From: SAR86 cluster bacterium
Lineage (GTDB): Bacteria; Pseudomonadota; Gammaproteobacteria; SAR86; D2472
DNA length: 10,162 nucleotides
Direction of reading: 5' to 3'
Assembly (NCBI GenBank): GCA_029248485.1
Contig: JAQWJG010000011.1
Span: 1-10,162 of the forward strand
Within the stretch, counting starts at the first letter, position 1. The number at the start of each line of letters is the position of its first letter. Under the pieces are notes generated by a model, which was given only the letters and a program-made list of their open reading frames with translations, was not told the DNA's origin and did no database searches. The position numbers and the translations under genes were made by a program. Positions 1 through 5,329 of the stretch are shown here, piece by piece.

Positions 1-164
1 CCATAATGAAATAATCCCTGACGAGTATTTTTAGCGCAAAGTCTTCCGCCTACACCTTTTGATTTTTCAAAAATCTGTACATTAAACTTATCATGAAGAC
101 TAAGTGCACAAGCTATTCCACTCATGCCAGCTCCCAAGATAATTATCTTAGGTTTAGTGGACAT
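1..164 (-). CDS. Renalase-like FAD-dependent oxidoreductase, N-terminal part
   Basis: Only the first 54 codons lie in the window; the gene runs off the left edge. The start ATG is at 164-162. The N-terminus is a Rossmann dinucleotide-binding unit: strand KIIILGAG with G11-A-G13-M-S-G16, helix, second strand ending in E33 (the usual ribose-binding acid), then KGVGGRL at 36-42. The next stretch, ending in FHYG, resembles the GG-R-x(n)-F-D-H-G-A-Q-Y-F region of the renalase-like family (COG3380 type), which is why I prefer it to general amine oxidases. These are soluble flavoproteins of mostly unknown substrate in bacteria, and no export signal is visible. Only three bases separate it from the amidohydrolase stop, so it is almost certainly co-transcribed and perhaps translationally coupled. 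No good Shine-Dalgarno sequence is visible. The FAD fold is well supported. The family call is moderate because the catalytic domain is missing. Confidence 0.75.
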   Translation of the reverse strand, partial: MSTKPKIIILGAGMSGIACALSLHDKFNVQIFEKSKGVGGRLCAKNTRQGLFHY

Positions 165-167
165 TTT

Positions 168-1445
168 TTATGGGGTTTGCTTGTAGATGATCCCATCCTT
201 CATCACAAAGCTCACATTTTCAACCGTTGATATGTCTTCAATAGGATTTTTTTGGAAAGCTATTATATCAGCCAGCATTCCAGGTTTTATTTGACCTAAT
301 ATATCTTCAACCCTAAGAAGCTTTGCAGTCTCAATGGTTGCACTTTTTAAAGCATCTTTATTAGACATTCCGGCATTGGTCATGAGTAGGAACTCTTGCC
401 AATTATCGCCATGTGCAGATACACCTGAATCAGTTCCAAAGGCTATTTTTACACCAGCTTTATAAGCTTGAGAAAAAGTTGCTTGGATTTGGGGGCCAAT
501 TTTTTCTGCTTTAGGTTTTACAAGCGCTGGAAAAAAATTTGGAATCTTAGCTTTTTCTGCTACCCAATCACCAGCCATGATAGTGGGCACATAATAAGTT
601 CCTCTTTCTTTCATTAAACTCATTACTTCTTGATCCATGTATGTTCCATGCTCTATAGAATTAATGCCGGCTATAACAGCTCTTTTCATTCCTTCTTTTC
701 CATGAGCATGTGCAGCTGTCCATAAGCCATAATCATTTGCCGTGCTTACAATGGCAAGTAGCTCTGCATCTGTGAATTGTGGATTTTCACCTGATTTAGC
801 TACGCTCAAGACCCCTCCAGTAGCAGTAATTTTGATTCCATCTGTGCCGTCTTTGTATCTTTGTCTAACAGCCTTTATGGCATCTTCAGCGCTGTCAATC
901 ACTCCTTCTTCGGGAGTAGGGGGTGAATAATTATCTTTTGGCATTCCATTAGTTGGATCCCCATGACCACCAGTAGTAGCAATAGTTTTGCCTGATGTAA
1001 AAATTCTTGGACCAATCACCAACCCTTTCTCAATTGCCTTTTTTAGCGAAATCGTTTCCATTCCACCATCGCCAAGATTTCTTACCGATGTAAATCCAGC
1101 CATTAATGTTTTTGATGCCGCATTTGCAGCAAATAATGCTCTGTACTCAGGCTCAATCTTGGACTCCCGCTCTGCTTTTGGGACATATTCTTGTGCAAGA
1201 TGGACATGCATATCCATAAACCCAGGCAGAACATAAGATTCTTTCAGGCTAATAACCTCATCATCTCTCTTTGGTGTTGCATAACCCTTGGTGATCTCAG
1301 ATATCTTATTATCCATAACTCTTATGGTTACAGCTTTAGAGATTTCTCCATTTTCAGGATCTAATAAGTTACCAACATGTAGCAGAATATCTGCACTAAT
1401 AAAATTTGAAATTAACAGGGCACACAACAAAGCAATTTTTTTCAT
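168..1445 (-). CDS. Secreted metal-dependent amidohydrolase (Xaa-Pro/Xaa-Lys dipeptidase-like)
   Basis: A 425-residue member of the amidohydrolase superfamily with a Sec signal peptide, probably cut after A18 (ISA|D), so it should act in the periplasm. The metal-site residues are all visible: H80 and H82 (MHVHL), K205 in GIKITATGG (expected to be the carboxylated bridging lysine), H246 (HAHG), H266 (IEHG) and D339 (FGTDSG). Residues 20-75 and the C-terminal 390-425 (GMLADIIAF) form the small beta-sandwich that flanks the barrel in this superfamily. The closest subgroup by motif spacing is the imidazolonepropionase-like enzymes that cleave dipeptides such as Xaa-Pro or Xaa-Lys/Arg. The exact substrate is inferred and other cyclic or peptide amides are possible. 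The length is normal. It lies 82 bases downstream of the phosphatase gene on the same strand and three bases upstream of the renalase-like gene. There is no strong Shine-Dalgarno sequence, only an A-rich AAAAGAAAT before the ATG. Confidence 0.9.
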   Translation of the reverse strand: MKKIALLCALLISNFISADILLHVGNLLDPENGEISKAVTIRVMDNKISEITKGYATPKRDDEVISLKESYVLPGFMDMHVHLAQEYVPKAERESKIEPEYRALFAANAASKTLMAGFTSVRNLGDGGMETISLKKAIEKGLVIGPRIFTSGKTIATTGGHGDPTNGMPKDNYSPPTPEEGVIDSAEDAIKAVRQRYKDGTDGIKITATGGVLSVAKSGENPQFTDAELLAIVSTANDYGLWTAAHAHGKEGMKRAVIAGINSIEHGTYMDQEVMSLMKERGTYYVPTIMAGDWVAEKAKIPNFFPALVKPKAEKIGPQIQATFSQAYKAGVKIAFGTDSGVSAHGDNWQEFLLMTNAGMSNKDALKSATIETAKLLRVEDILGQIKPGMLADIIAFQKNPIEDISTVENVSFVMKDGIIYKQTP

Positions 1446-1484
1446 ATTTCTTTTGTATTAAATATTTAGTTCATTAACGATACT

Positions 1485-1508
1485 ATCTTTTAAAAGAAGT
1501 TAAAAGAT
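1485..1508. repeat. Perfect 9-bp inverted repeat between phosphatase and amidohydrolase genes
   Basis: ATCTTTTAA (1485-1493), loop AAGAAG, TTAAAAGAT (1500-1508). The stem is perfect but contains one G-C pair only. On the leftward transcript it is not followed by a U-run, so it is a poor terminator. It lies 40-63 bases upstream of the amidohydrolase start, where an operator or an mRNA processing/stability hairpin would fit. Its function is unknown. I find no confident promoter in the 82-base gap. Confidence 0.5.
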
Positions 1509-1527
1509 TAGTAAAAATAACAATTTG

Positions 1528-2514
1528 CTAATTAAGATTGATAATTTTAGAGTTTAACTTAAATCCATTTTGATCATGAATAGAGAGAGTGATTTTGTTC
1601 TTAGTTGGTTCAATATCTAAAGTGCCAAAATTTTTTTGAGGATATGTTTCCCCAAGCAGCAAAGGATCCGTTTCCAAATTCTTTGATGCAGTTTTATTTA
1701 AGGATGACGCAGTAATTTCAACAAAATAATCGTTTTGATAGATGCCAGATCTATGCCTATCACCAGAAACAGCAAGAATTGTTTTATTTTTTGATGCATT
1801 GGCAATTAATTCAAGCAATCGGTCCCTCTCTAAAGGAAAGTTATTCCATTTTTCATAAGGATGATTGGTAGCTAAAATTTGAATAGATGAAAGAATCACA
1901 ATAACGTCTGCAGTTGAATTGTAGATTGATGCCTCTAACCACATCCATTGATCTGTACCCAGAATAGTTGCTTCAGAATCCATATTTTGTTCATAAGGAT
2001 TTTTTTTGCCCTTTAATGGAGATCGAAAGTACCTGGTGTCTAAGCCAATTATCTCCACCTCAATATCCTCGATTTGTTTGGTTTGTTTGAAATAAATACC
2101 TTCTCTATTGCTTCTTGGATCAAGGCTAGGAATCTTCCAGAATTCTAAAAATAATTTTTGAGCCTCTTTCTTAAAAGGGTAGTCTCCACCCCCATCATTG
2201 ATACCAAAATCATGATCGTCCCATATAGCTAATATTTCTTTTTCACTCATTAGCCATTTAGGCAATTTACTTTCTTGAATTTTATATGCAGCTTCCATTT
2301 TTGAGAGCTTTCCACTTGGAGTGTCACCATAGACGTTATCTCCTAGAAAAATAAACCCATCTACATTCTCTTTTTTAATGGACGACCAAATATCTTGATT
2401 AATACGCTGGTCTAAACAAGACCCTAGCCCATATTTGTAAGCAAAAACCTCTGTAGATAAGAATAAATTTAGGAATAAAGATATAACCGGTATGCATATA
2501 TAATTTTTCATCAT
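1528..2514 (-). CDS. PhoD-like alkaline phosphatase/phosphodiesterase, exported
   Basis: A 328-residue PhoD-like metallophosphatase. Motifs in order: GSC at 31-33 (the cysteine is an iron ligand in Bacillus PhoD), FLGDNVYGD at 56-64, IWDDHDFG at 97-104, LDTRYFRSPL at 158-167 and SGDRHRSG at 250-257. Together these give the asparagine, aspartates and histidines of the binuclear metal site. The family hydrolyses phosphomono- or diesters, usually for phosphate scavenging. The N-terminal 25 residues are a Sec-type signal (cut near VFA|Y) with no twin arginine, unlike the Tat-exported PhoD of Bacillus. Two adjacent ATGs (2514 and 2511) are equally plausible starts. It lacks the N-terminal PhoD domain of the longer PhoD enzymes and matches the compact subgroup. 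It is transcribed divergently from the lipoprotein gene with only 36 bases between the starts. No Pho box was recognised. Confidence 0.88.
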   Translation of the reverse strand: MMKNYICIPVISLFLNLFLSTEVFAYKYGLGSCLDQRINQDIWSSIKKENVDGFIFLGDNVYGDTPSGKLSKMEAAYKIQESKLPKWLMSEKEILAIWDDHDFGINDGGGDYPFKKEAQKLFLEFWKIPSLDPRSNREGIYFKQTKQIEDIEVEIIGLDTRYFRSPLKGKKNPYEQNMDSEATILGTDQWMWLEASIYNSTADVIVILSSIQILATNHPYEKWNNFPLERDRLLELIANASKNKTILAVSGDRHRSGIYQNDYFVEITASSLNKTASKNLETDPLLLGETYPQKNFGTLDIEPTKNKITLSIHDQNGFKLNSKIINLN

Positions 2515-2550
2515 ATTATTATCTCACTGTTTATATATTTTTAACTTAAA
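2515..2550. promoter_or_regulatory. 36-bp divergent spacer with candidate -10 boxes
   Basis: The spacer between the divergent phosphatase and lipoprotein starts is 36 bases and extremely AT-rich. Rightward, TATATT (2534-2539) matches the -10 consensus at 5 of 6 and would start transcription about 5 bases before the TTG. Leftward, GATAAT (2523-2518) matches at 5 of 6 and would start at the phosphatase ATG itself. Neither has a convincing -35 box. In such AT-rich DNA these matches are weak evidence. If they are real, both mRNAs would be leaderless or nearly so. Confidence 0.3.
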
Positions 2551-3285
2551 TTGAAATCGTTTATTGTTTTAATTATTTTTGTCTCCTTGGCAAGCTGTAG
2601 CGGGGATTCTAATGACCCAAATCTGGACCTTAGTAATTTTATTAAACCAGAATATGCGTTTAAAGAATCTATGATGAGATGTGATTTAGTTCCTGGTGAA
2701 ACGCTTAATTCTGTTGAAAGATTTATACCCAAACTTGTTAATAGTTTATCGCAAACTGGAGATGGTTCAGATGAATTGTATTTTTTATTTCCAGTGATAG
2801 AAGATGAAATAGAAACTCAAACCTTTGACTTATTGCTAAAACAATCAGAAGAGTCATCTTTAGACAGATTTAATCTTATGCTTGCTGATTTAAGCTTTGG
2901 TGATATTGCTAATTGTAATGTCTCCTCAGCTTCAAGCAGATCTTTAAGACTTACAAATCAACTGATTAATCTATCTCCTGTTATTGCCGAGGTTTTAGAA
3001 TGTGAATATATAGATGGCTATAGCTACGCAACATTGAAGCTTGTCATTGAGCAATTTACTGACGCATTAATAAAAAATAATATGACCATTGGTATTCTTT
3101 ATTCTGAGGCTAGAAATTTAAGTGGTAACTTTCAATGGACAAATATTTTTTCATCTCTAGAGTCCAGAGTTAATTTTGTAGAATCTTGGCAAGAGTTAGA
3201 GATTAGCAAGGAGATTCAAGAGTTGCTGCTAGAGCAATCTACATGCAAGTCATCTCGTATTTACCGCCAATATAAAGTTTTATAA
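2551..3285 (+). CDS. Lipoprotein with two Cys-bracketed modules, unknown function
   Basis: I do not recognise a named family. The reading frame opens after an in-frame TAA at 2542-2544. The first ATG in frame is codon 41, so only the TTG at 2551 yields the export signal: a short hydrophobic stretch ending in the lipobox LASC, with C16 as the lipidated residue. Residue 17 is S, which favours the outer membrane. After a linker (17-43) there are two similar modules. One runs from C44 to C122 (starts CDLVPG, contains FLFPVI, TFDLL, SSLDRF). The other runs from C151 to C232 (starts CEYIDG, contains FQWTNIF, SSLESR). Each looks like beta-alpha-beta-beta-alpha-beta, compatible with a dimeric alpha/beta-barrel fold. 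These four are the only mature cysteines besides C16, so a disulfide per module is likely. The same plan is seen in the protein at 3731-4489. No catalytic motif was seen. The stop lies one base from the stop of the convergent DUF6356 gene. Confidence 0.8.
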   Translation: MKSFIVLIIFVSLASCSGDSNDPNLDLSNFIKPEYAFKESMMRCDLVPGETLNSVERFIPKLVNSLSQTGDGSDELYFLFPVIEDEIETQTFDLLLKQSEESSLDRFNLMLADLSFGDIANCNVSSASSRSLRLTNQLINLSPVIAEVLECEYIDGYSYATLKLVIEQFTDALIKNNMTIGILYSEARNLSGNFQWTNIFSSLESRVNFVESWQELEISKEIQELLLEQSTCKSSRIYRQYKVL

Positions 3286-3286
3286 C

Positions 3287-3481
3287 TTAAAAATGCGACA
3301 TCTCGTCAGCAATTTTCTTCACTCCATTGCTAACAGTCTCAACAAAGATAAAAGGAAGTAAACCGTGAATTATGCCAATGATTCCGAGTGCAATTAGAAT
3401 TAAGGACACCTTGATGACTCTGATTCCATGAGAGAAATAGCTGATATTAGCTGTCTTGAGATGCTGAAAATTGAATATCAT
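3287..3481 (-). CDS. DUF6356-type small membrane protein
   Basis: A 64-residue protein with one hydrophobic helix (about 24-47) carrying the pattern I-I-H39-G-L-L-P43-F, then an amphipathic tail. The layout is an N-terminal segment with histidines and aromatics (HLKTANISYFSHG), a long helix with an H-x-L-L-P-F motif, and a short charged end. It agrees with the DUF6356 family of roughly 70-80-residue proteins, whose function is unknown. This copy is at the short end. It is unlikely to be a shadow: it overlaps no other gene, fills the space exactly from the lipoprotein stop (one base between stops) and has coherent membrane topology. There is no Shine-Dalgarno sequence before the ATG. It was assigned from memory of the family pattern, so the family name is less certain than the gene itself. 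Confidence 0.7.
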   Translation of the reverse strand: MIFNFQHLKTANISYFSHGIRVIKVSLILIALGIIGIIHGLLPFIFVETVSNGVKKIADEMSHF

Positions 3482-3482
3482 G

Positions 3483-3553
3483 ATTAATCTTAAACTAATT
3501 AAGTAAAAATGTTTATGAAAAATGAAAAGAGAATTATTTCCCTTAAGATTAAT
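3483..3553. repeat. 11-bp perfect inverted repeat, widely spaced
   Basis: ATTAATCTTAA (3483-3493) and its exact reverse complement TTAAGATTAAT (3543-3553) are separated by 49 bases. They fill the gap between the leftward DUF6356 gene and the rightward tRNA-Gly gene. The left arm lies one base from the DUF6356 start and the right arm covers the presumed -35 box of the tRNA promoter. It could be a paired protein-binding site or a chance product of AT-rich DNA. Confidence 0.4.
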
Positions 3554-3571
3554 AGCAAGATAGTGTAATAT
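3543..3571 (+). promoter_or_regulatory. Promoter of tRNA-Gly
   Basis: TTAAGA (3543-3548), a 17-base spacer and TAATAT (3566-3571) form a plausible sigma70 promoter. Transcription would begin near 3578, giving a 5' leader of about 10 bases to be removed by RNase P before G3588. The -35 matches the consensus at 4 of 6. The position relative to the tRNA is the main support. Confidence 0.5.
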
Positions 3572-3587
3572 ACGAACTCTTCAAAGA

Positions 3588-3662
3588 GCGGCATTAGTAT
3601 AATGGCTAGTATATCTGCCTTCCAAGCAGATGGTCCGAGTTCGAATCTCGGATGCCGCACCA
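3588..3662 (+). tRNA. glyT: tRNA-Gly (anticodon UCC)
   Basis: A complete cloverleaf of 75 bases including encoded CCA. The acceptor stem GCGGCAT (3588-3594) pairs with ATGCCGC (3652-3658), followed by discriminator A3659 and CCA 3660-3662. The anticodon stem TCTGC/GCAGA encloses loop CTTCCAA with anticodon TCC at 3621-3623, which reads GGA (and GGG by wobble). The T-arm CCGAG-TTCGAAT-CTCGG is at 3635-3651. A run of six T follows the CCA at once (3664-3669). No second copy of the 3' end was seen nearby, so there is no sign of an integrated element. The symbol follows E. coli usage for the UCC isoacceptor. Confidence 0.95.
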
Positions 3663-3730
3663 ATTTTTTAGTCGTTAACTTGACTCCTTCCAATGTGTTA
3701 GTCTGTTAGATATAAATATGGAGGATATAT

Positions 3731-4489
3731 ATGAGATATTTAATTTTAATACCTTTGCTAATTTTTGCTTCATCATCTTTTGCCACGTCTGAGCAATATG
3801 TTGTTAGAACCGAAGCAACGTTTTGTAAGTATAAACCTGGAAAAGGTTACAAAGATGTAATTAAGCATGCAAAGAAATATGAAAAATTTTTAAGAGCTAA
3901 CGGCCTTCAATACTCTAAAACAATCTTTACTCCTGTCATTGCAGGGGTTACCAGCGACCATGATTATGTTTTATGGGGCACTTGGCCTAATGGAGAGGAG
4001 ATGTACAAAGAGTATGGAGCATTTTTAAATGATTACAATGCGAAGGGATCTCAGAATCCTGGTATATGTGACCGTAATGTTGCTTTCTTTAATACAGCTG
4101 CGTTGCACATGAGAATCCCGATTGATGAGAGAGATAAAATTCAGATGGTTGATTTTAGATCATGCAAATTCACTGAGAATGCGTCTTGGGAAAAAATGCT
4201 AAAGCTTGCTGCTGATAATGAAGAGGCAAATATTGAGCTTGGCAGGGATGGTTTTGGTGTGCATTATCTGAGACCGTACCGTGGATTCGCAGATGGCACT
4301 CCTTTTGATATGATGGAAATGACTCATTATTACCATCGAGATAAAAGAGCAGAAGCAACAAAAACTTATCCAGCAATTCGAGACTATAGAAGAGACAATG
4401 GTTTTAGGGAGAGATGGAAAGAAAATATTGAATCGTGCTCGCCAACTAATCTTTACGCAATGGAATGGATTTACGATACAAGTAATTAA
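3731..4489 (+). CDS. Exported protein with two Cys-bracketed modules, unknown function
   Basis: A 252-residue protein of no family I can name. It has a strong start: GGAGG at 3720-3724, six bases before the ATG. The Sec signal peptide is probably cut after A18 (SFA|T), with no lipobox, so the product is periplasmic or outside the cell. The mature part has two similar modules. One runs from C32 (CKYKPGKGY) to C113 (CDRN). The other runs from C145 (CKFTENASW) to C236 (CSPTN). Each has a helix after the first cysteine, two central strands rich in aromatics (DYVLWGTWPN in module 1, FDMMEMTHYY in module 2), a second helix, then the closing cysteine and a last strand. This resembles tandem ferredoxin-like (dimeric alpha/beta-barrel) domains. 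The protein at 2551-3285 has the same organisation. Exactly four cysteines are left after signal removal. No catalytic motif was seen. It stands alone between the tRNA and a terminator. A promoter could not be fixed, so read-through from the tRNA is possible. Confidence 0.88.
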   Translation: MRYLILIPLLIFASSSFATSEQYVVRTEATFCKYKPGKGYKDVIKHAKKYEKFLRANGLQYSKTIFTPVIAGVTSDHDYVLWGTWPNGEEMYKEYGAFLNDYNAKGSQNPGICDRNVAFFNTAALHMRIPIDERDKIQMVDFRSCKFTENASWEKMLKLAADNEEANIELGRDGFGVHYLRPYRGFADGTPFDMMEMTHYYHRDKRAEATKTYPAIRDYRRDNGFRERWKENIESCSPTNLYAMEWIYDTSN

Positions 4490-4503
4490 AAAAACAGTGC
4501 TTC

Positions 4504-4537
4504 AAAAAAAGAGGGGCTATAGCCTCTCTTTTTTTTT
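4504..4537 (+). terminator. Intrinsic terminator after the two-module exported protein
   Basis: An 8-bp stem (4510-4517 pairing with 4522-4529, one G-T pair) with loop TATA is followed by a run of nine T at 4529-4537. An A-run at 4504-4510 precedes it, so the hairpin could also stop leftward transcription, although no leftward gene faces it. It ends the transcript of the gene at 3731-4489, 15 bases after its stop. Confidence 0.9.
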
Positions 4538-4564
4538 AATATAAAATTTTTTATTGAACTCAAA

Positions 4565-4573
4565 TGCTAAAAT
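4565..4573 (+). promoter_or_regulatory. Extended -10 promoter for ogt, probably leaderless
   Basis: TGCTAAAAT is an extended -10 element (TGn followed by a 5-of-6 match to TATAAT). Transcription would start about 7 bases downstream, at the ATG of ogt (4580). No Shine-Dalgarno sequence precedes that ATG, which fits a leaderless mRNA. No -35 box is evident, as is common with extended -10 promoters. The terminator just upstream means that ogt needs its own promoter in this 40-base stretch. Confidence 0.45.
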
Positions 4574-4579
4574 ATATTA

Positions 4580-5035
4580 ATGTTTATTAAGAGCGTTTCA
4601 TCGCCCATTGGTTTCTTCGATGCTATTTATAGCGATGAAGGGCTTAAAAAATTATCTTTTCTCAATCAAAATAGGTCTAGGCATCCAAGTGATCTAAAAT
4701 TACAAAAAAGTATAAATAGTTTTTTTTCTTTGAAGGGTCTGAAATCTCTGCCGCCAATTGATCTTCAAGGTACAGATTTTCAATTATTAGTTTGGGATGC
4801 TTTGCTCTCTATACCGCGAGGAAATACAGCTTCATATTTAGCTATTGCAAAAAAAATTGGTTCACCAAATGCCTCAAGAGCGGTAGGTACCGCATGTAAA
4901 TCTAATCCAATCCCTTTATTTGTTCCATGCCATAGAGTGATCAAACAAGATCAATCTATTGGGCAATTTGCATTAGGCGTTCATAATAAAAAATACTTGC
5001 TGAGTATGGAGGGCGTCAAACATGACTATCTATGA
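4580..5035 (+). CDS. ogt: Methylated-DNA--protein-cysteine S-methyltransferase
   Basis: A suicide DNA-repair protein that moves the alkyl group from O6-alkylguanine (and O4-alkylthymine) onto its own cysteine. At 151 residues it is slightly shorter than E. coli Ogt, because the N-terminal domain is reduced to about 60 residues. Visible features are SPIG at 8-11, the GTDFQLLVW segment at 64-72 and IPRG with Y86 (the tyrosine that helps flip the base). ASRAVG at 98-103 carries the arginine finger R100. The active site is PCHRVI with C117 at 116-121. The segment after it reads GQFALGVHNKKYLL where most relatives have a glycine-rich GGYGGG-type stretch, a mild departure. It is the first gene of a rightward run and its end overlaps bolA by 14 bases. 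It has no Shine-Dalgarno sequence. It could equally be named mgmt; it has no Ada regulatory domain. Confidence 0.93.
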   Translation: MFIKSVSSPIGFFDAIYSDEGLKKLSFLNQNRSRHPSDLKLQKSINSFFSLKGLKSLPPIDLQGTDFQLLVWDALLSIPRGNTASYLAIAKKIGSPNASRAVGTACKSNPIPLFVPCHRVIKQDQSIGQFALGVHNKKYLLSMEGVKHDYL

Positions 5036-5321
5036 GACTATTGTTGAATGCCTAAATAAAGAATTTGCTGTTGAGCATTTATTCTTAGAAAATGAGAGCT
5101 CTATGCATAATGTTCCTCCTGATTCCGAATCTCACTTTAAACTTGTTATTGTTTCTGATGATTTTATTGAACTGACAAAAGTGAAAAGACATAAAATTAT
5201 CTATAAAACTTTAGTTGAAACTATGAAAAAAATTCATGCCTTATCCATTCAAGCCTTTACCACTGAAGAGTTCAATACAAATCCTGTAATACTCTCTTCT
5301 CCTGATTGTTCGAATAAATAA
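5022..5321 (+). CDS. bolA: BolA family protein
   Basis: A 99-residue BolA-like protein. Members act in the cytoplasm with monothiol glutaredoxins, sharing a [2Fe-2S] cluster in iron regulation and cluster transfer, and some affect transcription and cell shape. Family landmarks are ENESSMH at 23-29, the HFKLVIVSD core at 38-46, RHKIIY at 56-61 and IHALSI at 71-76 with the invariant H72 that can serve as a cluster ligand. The C-terminal 17 residues are an unremarkable tail. The start lies inside ogt: GGAGGG at 5008-5013 with 8 bases spacing, and a 14-base overlap in a different frame, so translation is probably coupled to ogt. I cannot tell from sequence alone which BolA subgroup (BolA, IbaG, BolA1-3) it belongs to. 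No glutaredoxin gene is visible here. Confidence 0.92.
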   Translation: MTIYETIVECLNKEFAVEHLFLENESSMHNVPPDSESHFKLVIVSDDFIELTKVKRHKIIYKTLVETMKKIHALSIQAFTTEEFNTNPVILSSPDCSNK

Positions 5322-5329
5322 TTTTATAC

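Noticed and set aside
742..1236. Rightward open frames opposite the amidohydrolase gene
   Set aside because: They lie fully inside a gene whose motifs are all intact, and their products show no recognisable features.
3664..3669. T-run after the tRNA as an intrinsic terminator
   Set aside because: The six T have no dedicated hairpin apart from the tRNA acceptor arm, so termination is possible but not supported enough to list.
3499..3693. Leftward open frame of 64 codons over the tRNA-Gly gene
   Set aside because: It reads through the antisense of the tRNA, giving a familiar spurious peptide pattern (RHPRFELGPSA). It has no plausible start context and no domain.
3680..3716. Promoter for the 3731 gene (TTGACT, then TATAAA)
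   Set aside because: The spacer between TTGACT and TATAAA is 25 bases, and a start from TATAAA alone would fall inside the GGAGG ribosome-binding site.
3588..3730. tRNA-Gly as an integration site for a mobile island
   Set aside because: No integrase gene and no repeat of the tRNA 3' end were found within the window, and the flanking composition is uniform.
4564..4590. Short ATG frame of 8 codons just before ogt, as a possible leader peptide
   Set aside because: Nothing regulatory is evident in the codons, there is no Shine-Dalgarno sequence, and it lies within the likely promoter, upstream of the predicted transcription start.
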